From an uncultured Aquimarina sp. (GTDB lineage Bacteria > Bacteroidota > Bacteroidia > Flavobacteriales > Flavobacteriaceae): a stretch of 64,000 nt of DNA. Within the stretch, counting starts at the first letter, position 1; each line of letters starts with the position of its first letter. The DNA lies in NCBI GenBank assembly GCA_947498815.1, contig CANMLU010000001.1, positions 186,001 through 250,000 on the forward strand. The letters are read 5' to 3'. Under the pieces are notes generated by a model, which was not told where the DNA came from, ran no database searches, and was given only the letters and a program-made list of their open reading frames with translations. The translations under genes were made by a program, and so were the position numbers. Shown here piece by piece: positions 62,599 through 64,000 of this stretch.

Positions 62599-63312
62599 TT
62601 ATTGTTTTCGGATAAAAATGCTTCCACTTATAGTCTTGAGATGCAATTCACTTTTTACATCACCAAAGGTGCCTGTTACTTTGCTTCCTACCATGCGATT
62701 TTTTCCATGATCAAATTCAAGATCCTTATCCGAATAGATCATCCCTGATATGGTTTCTGCTTTTAATCGGGATTTTGCAATATTAATGTCAATATCTCCG
62801 CTGATGGTTTTGAGATTTAAATCTCCTGCATAATTTTTTATGTCAATATTTCCACTTATGATGTCAACGATGAGCTCTCCCTGATAGTTTTCAGATTCAA
62901 CATTACCCGATATACTTTTTACCCTTAATCTTGAATCTTTAGGAAGGTATAGCGTGTAATTGGCATCAATATCCAAGTTATTACAAGGTCCCCAATTATT
63001 TTTTTGATTAGAACCGCGTTCTTTTTTCCACTTGTCAAATAAGTCTCCATAGTCTGATTTGATATTCAGAAGCGATGAAGAATTATCTATTTCCAAATTA
63101 AAATAGTCATCAAATTCGCCTCCATTTACACTTACTTCGGCTTTTAAATACACCTCTTTTTTATCCCAGGTTTTAATAACGATATCCTCGGCGAATTTAA
63201 AGGCGACTTTGATCTCAATGGCGGCAGTGCTAATGTTTTTTTCAATTACTTTTTGAGCATGTATTTGCAATGCAACAAAGCAAAATACTGTTAGGATTAA
63301 TAAATTTTTCAT
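62599..63312 (-). CDS. DUF4097-like secreted beta-solenoid protein
   Basis: The 237 residues start with a signal peptide (about 1-20, FVALQIHAQ). The body carries repeats of the form I-SG-I-x-I (SISGNVESENYQGELIVDI, ISGNIDIKNYAGDL, TISGDIDINIAKSRL, TISGMIYSD, TISGSIFIRKQ), the pattern of DUF4097/DUF2807-like proteins whose parallel strands form a beta-solenoid. The function is unknown; they are often next to extracytoplasmic-function sigma/anti-sigma genes. It follows a similar gene by 33 bp. Confidence 0.88.
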   Translation of the reverse strand: MKNLLILTVFCFVALQIHAQKVIEKNISTAAIEIKVAFKFAEDIVIKTWDKKEVYLKAEVSVNGGEFDDYFNLEIDNSSSLLNIKSDYGDLFDKWKKERGSNQKNNWGPCNNLDIDANYTLYLPKDSRLRVKSISGNVESENYQGELIVDIISGNIDIKNYAGDLNLKTISGDIDINIAKSRLKAETISGMIYSDKDLEFDHGKNRMVGSKVTGTFGDVKSELHLKTISGSIFIRKQ

Positions 63313-63345
63313 TGTTGTTCGTTTTGATGAATTGATTTGACCTCT

Positions 63346-64000
63346 TTATTGTTTTCTTAAATAAATATTCCCTGTAGATGATCTTAGACTTATCTCGACC
63401 CCACCATTGTTCAATACGGTGTTAATGGCTCTTTTGCCGGCAATGATTTTCATGTTATCTTTTTCGCTTGGAAATTTGATATCAAAATCGGTATAAATCT
63501 CACCCATAGATGTTTTTAATTCTAAATTGGCAGGAGTGCTAGAAGGAAGGCTAACATCTATTGCACCTGTTGCCGAAATTAAAGAGATGGGTGAGTTTTG
63601 ACTTACTTTGGTAAATATCACATTGATCTCTCCTGTTGCTGTTTTGGCAACAATAGGCCCTGTTACATCTTTAAGGATAATATTTCCTACATTAGTTCTT
63701 GCTTCTATTTCCGAAGAAAACCCTTCAATATGCAAACCTCCCAAATTGCTTCGTTCTATTGCAATATTGATACTCTTAGGAAGATAAACCTTAAGCAATT
63801 TACTATGCATACCTTTTAAGTTTCTAATGATTAGTGTTTCACCTTCTTTTTCGACGTACATTCCTAAACCAGTGTTATCACTACCTCCAGCATAAACCGC
63901 TTTTAAACCTTTGGCTTTTTCGGGTGTTTCATGTCCATCACCTTCAATTTTAAGCTCATTTTGGCTATGTACTTTTACTTCTACTCCAGATTCCGAACTT
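63346..64000 (-). CDS. DUF4097-like protein (N-terminus beyond the window)
   Basis: The frame continues to the edge of the window, so the start is missing; about 217 residues are visible, ending SLRSSTGNIYLRKQ. The N-terminal visible part is acidic and Gly-rich (VYAGGSDNTGLGMYVEKEGE). The rest repeats I-x-x-x-x-x-x-S-x-x-G units (EARTNVGNIILKDVTG, VAKTATGEINVIF, LISATGAIDVSLP, LKTSMGEIYTDF), fitting a DUF4097-like solenoid, as in the gene downstream. The two probably share an operon. A lipoprotein or signal peptide would lie beyond the edge. Confidence 0.88.
   Translation of the reverse strand, partial: SSESGVEVKVHSQNELKIEGDGHETPEKAKGLKAVYAGGSDNTGLGMYVEKEGETLIIRNLKGMHSKLLKVYLPKSINIAIERSNLGGLHIEGFSSEIEARTNVGNIILKDVTGPIVAKTATGEINVIFTKVSQNSPISLISATGAIDVSLPSSTPANLELKTSMGEIYTDFDIKFPSEKDNMKIIAGKRAINTVLNNGGVEISLRSSTGNIYLRKQ

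Noticed and set aside
1-64000. CRISPR array or prophage
   Set aside because: No series of equal direct repeats with spacers was seen, and no phage structural, integrase or terminase gene is present.

Overview
The window reads as chromosomal DNA of a marine-type Flavobacteriaceae bacterium (phylum Bacteroidota), probably close to Aquimarina. The DNA is AT-rich. Promoter-like sites carry the Bacteroidota -7 box TAnnTTTG. Shine-Dalgarno sequences are weak and several TTG/GTG starts occur. Protein families are typical: TonB-dependent receptors with a CarboxypepD_reg-like N-terminus, an AraC regulator fused to TPRs, lipoproteins of the form 'CSKDD', and short-leader RiPP-like peptides. The genus is an inference from general appearance.

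Layout. 1-8.1 kb: tail of an unknown protein, two DoxX-like membrane proteins, rsmI, a uracil-DNA glycosylase family gene, an M50 metalloprotease, a large lipoprotein with an aerolysin-like C-terminus, and a polytopic membrane protein overlapping a histidine kinase/response regulator pair. 8.3-16.3 kb: an AhpD-like protein, recJ, two tandem four-cysteine secreted-peptide genes beside a transposase remnant, an alpha/beta hydrolase lipoprotein, a beta-helix lipoprotein, a GreA/GreB-like factor and an intradiol-dioxygenase-like protein. 16.4-24.4 kb: mtgA, a FAD oxidoreductase, the fatty-acid initiation cluster DUF177-rpmF-fabH-accB-accC, pdxA, ribE and a hidden 51-codon gene. 24.4-30.4 kb is accessory: a 112-aa protein behind a promoter with two identical dyads, a lanthipeptide-like precursor, a membrane TPR-AraC regulator, a second double-glycine peptide and a coiled-coil/beta-strand envelope protein. 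30.5-40.5 kb: a CAU tRNA, mce, rbfA, a LolC/E-type permease, small unknowns, dusB, lepA, an HExxH lipoprotein, a HAD phosphatase, a YjbQ-family gene and a small membrane protein. 40.6-58.3 kb (all minus): two paralogous TonB receptors, the operon DUF3108-TDO-M23-pgi, a small-RNA candidate, hppD and hmgA, then patatin/BamA-like and uvrC. 58.4-64 kb: a retropepsin-like protease, rimK, an aspartoacylase-like gene, 5-FTHF cyclo-ligase, a CheY-like regulator, lspA and two DUF4097-like surface proteins, the last cut by the window edge.

How genes work together. accB/accC/fabH start fatty-acid synthesis next to rpmF and DUF177, a widespread arrangement. TDO, HPPD and HmgA are steps of tryptophan and tyrosine breakdown. 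The rimK group looks like a C-terminal amino-acid-tailing module. The most unusual content is a set of four short secreted or modified peptide precursors in three families with no maturation enzymes in the window, the aerolysin-like lipoprotein, and several dyad or palindrome elements in front of accessory genes.
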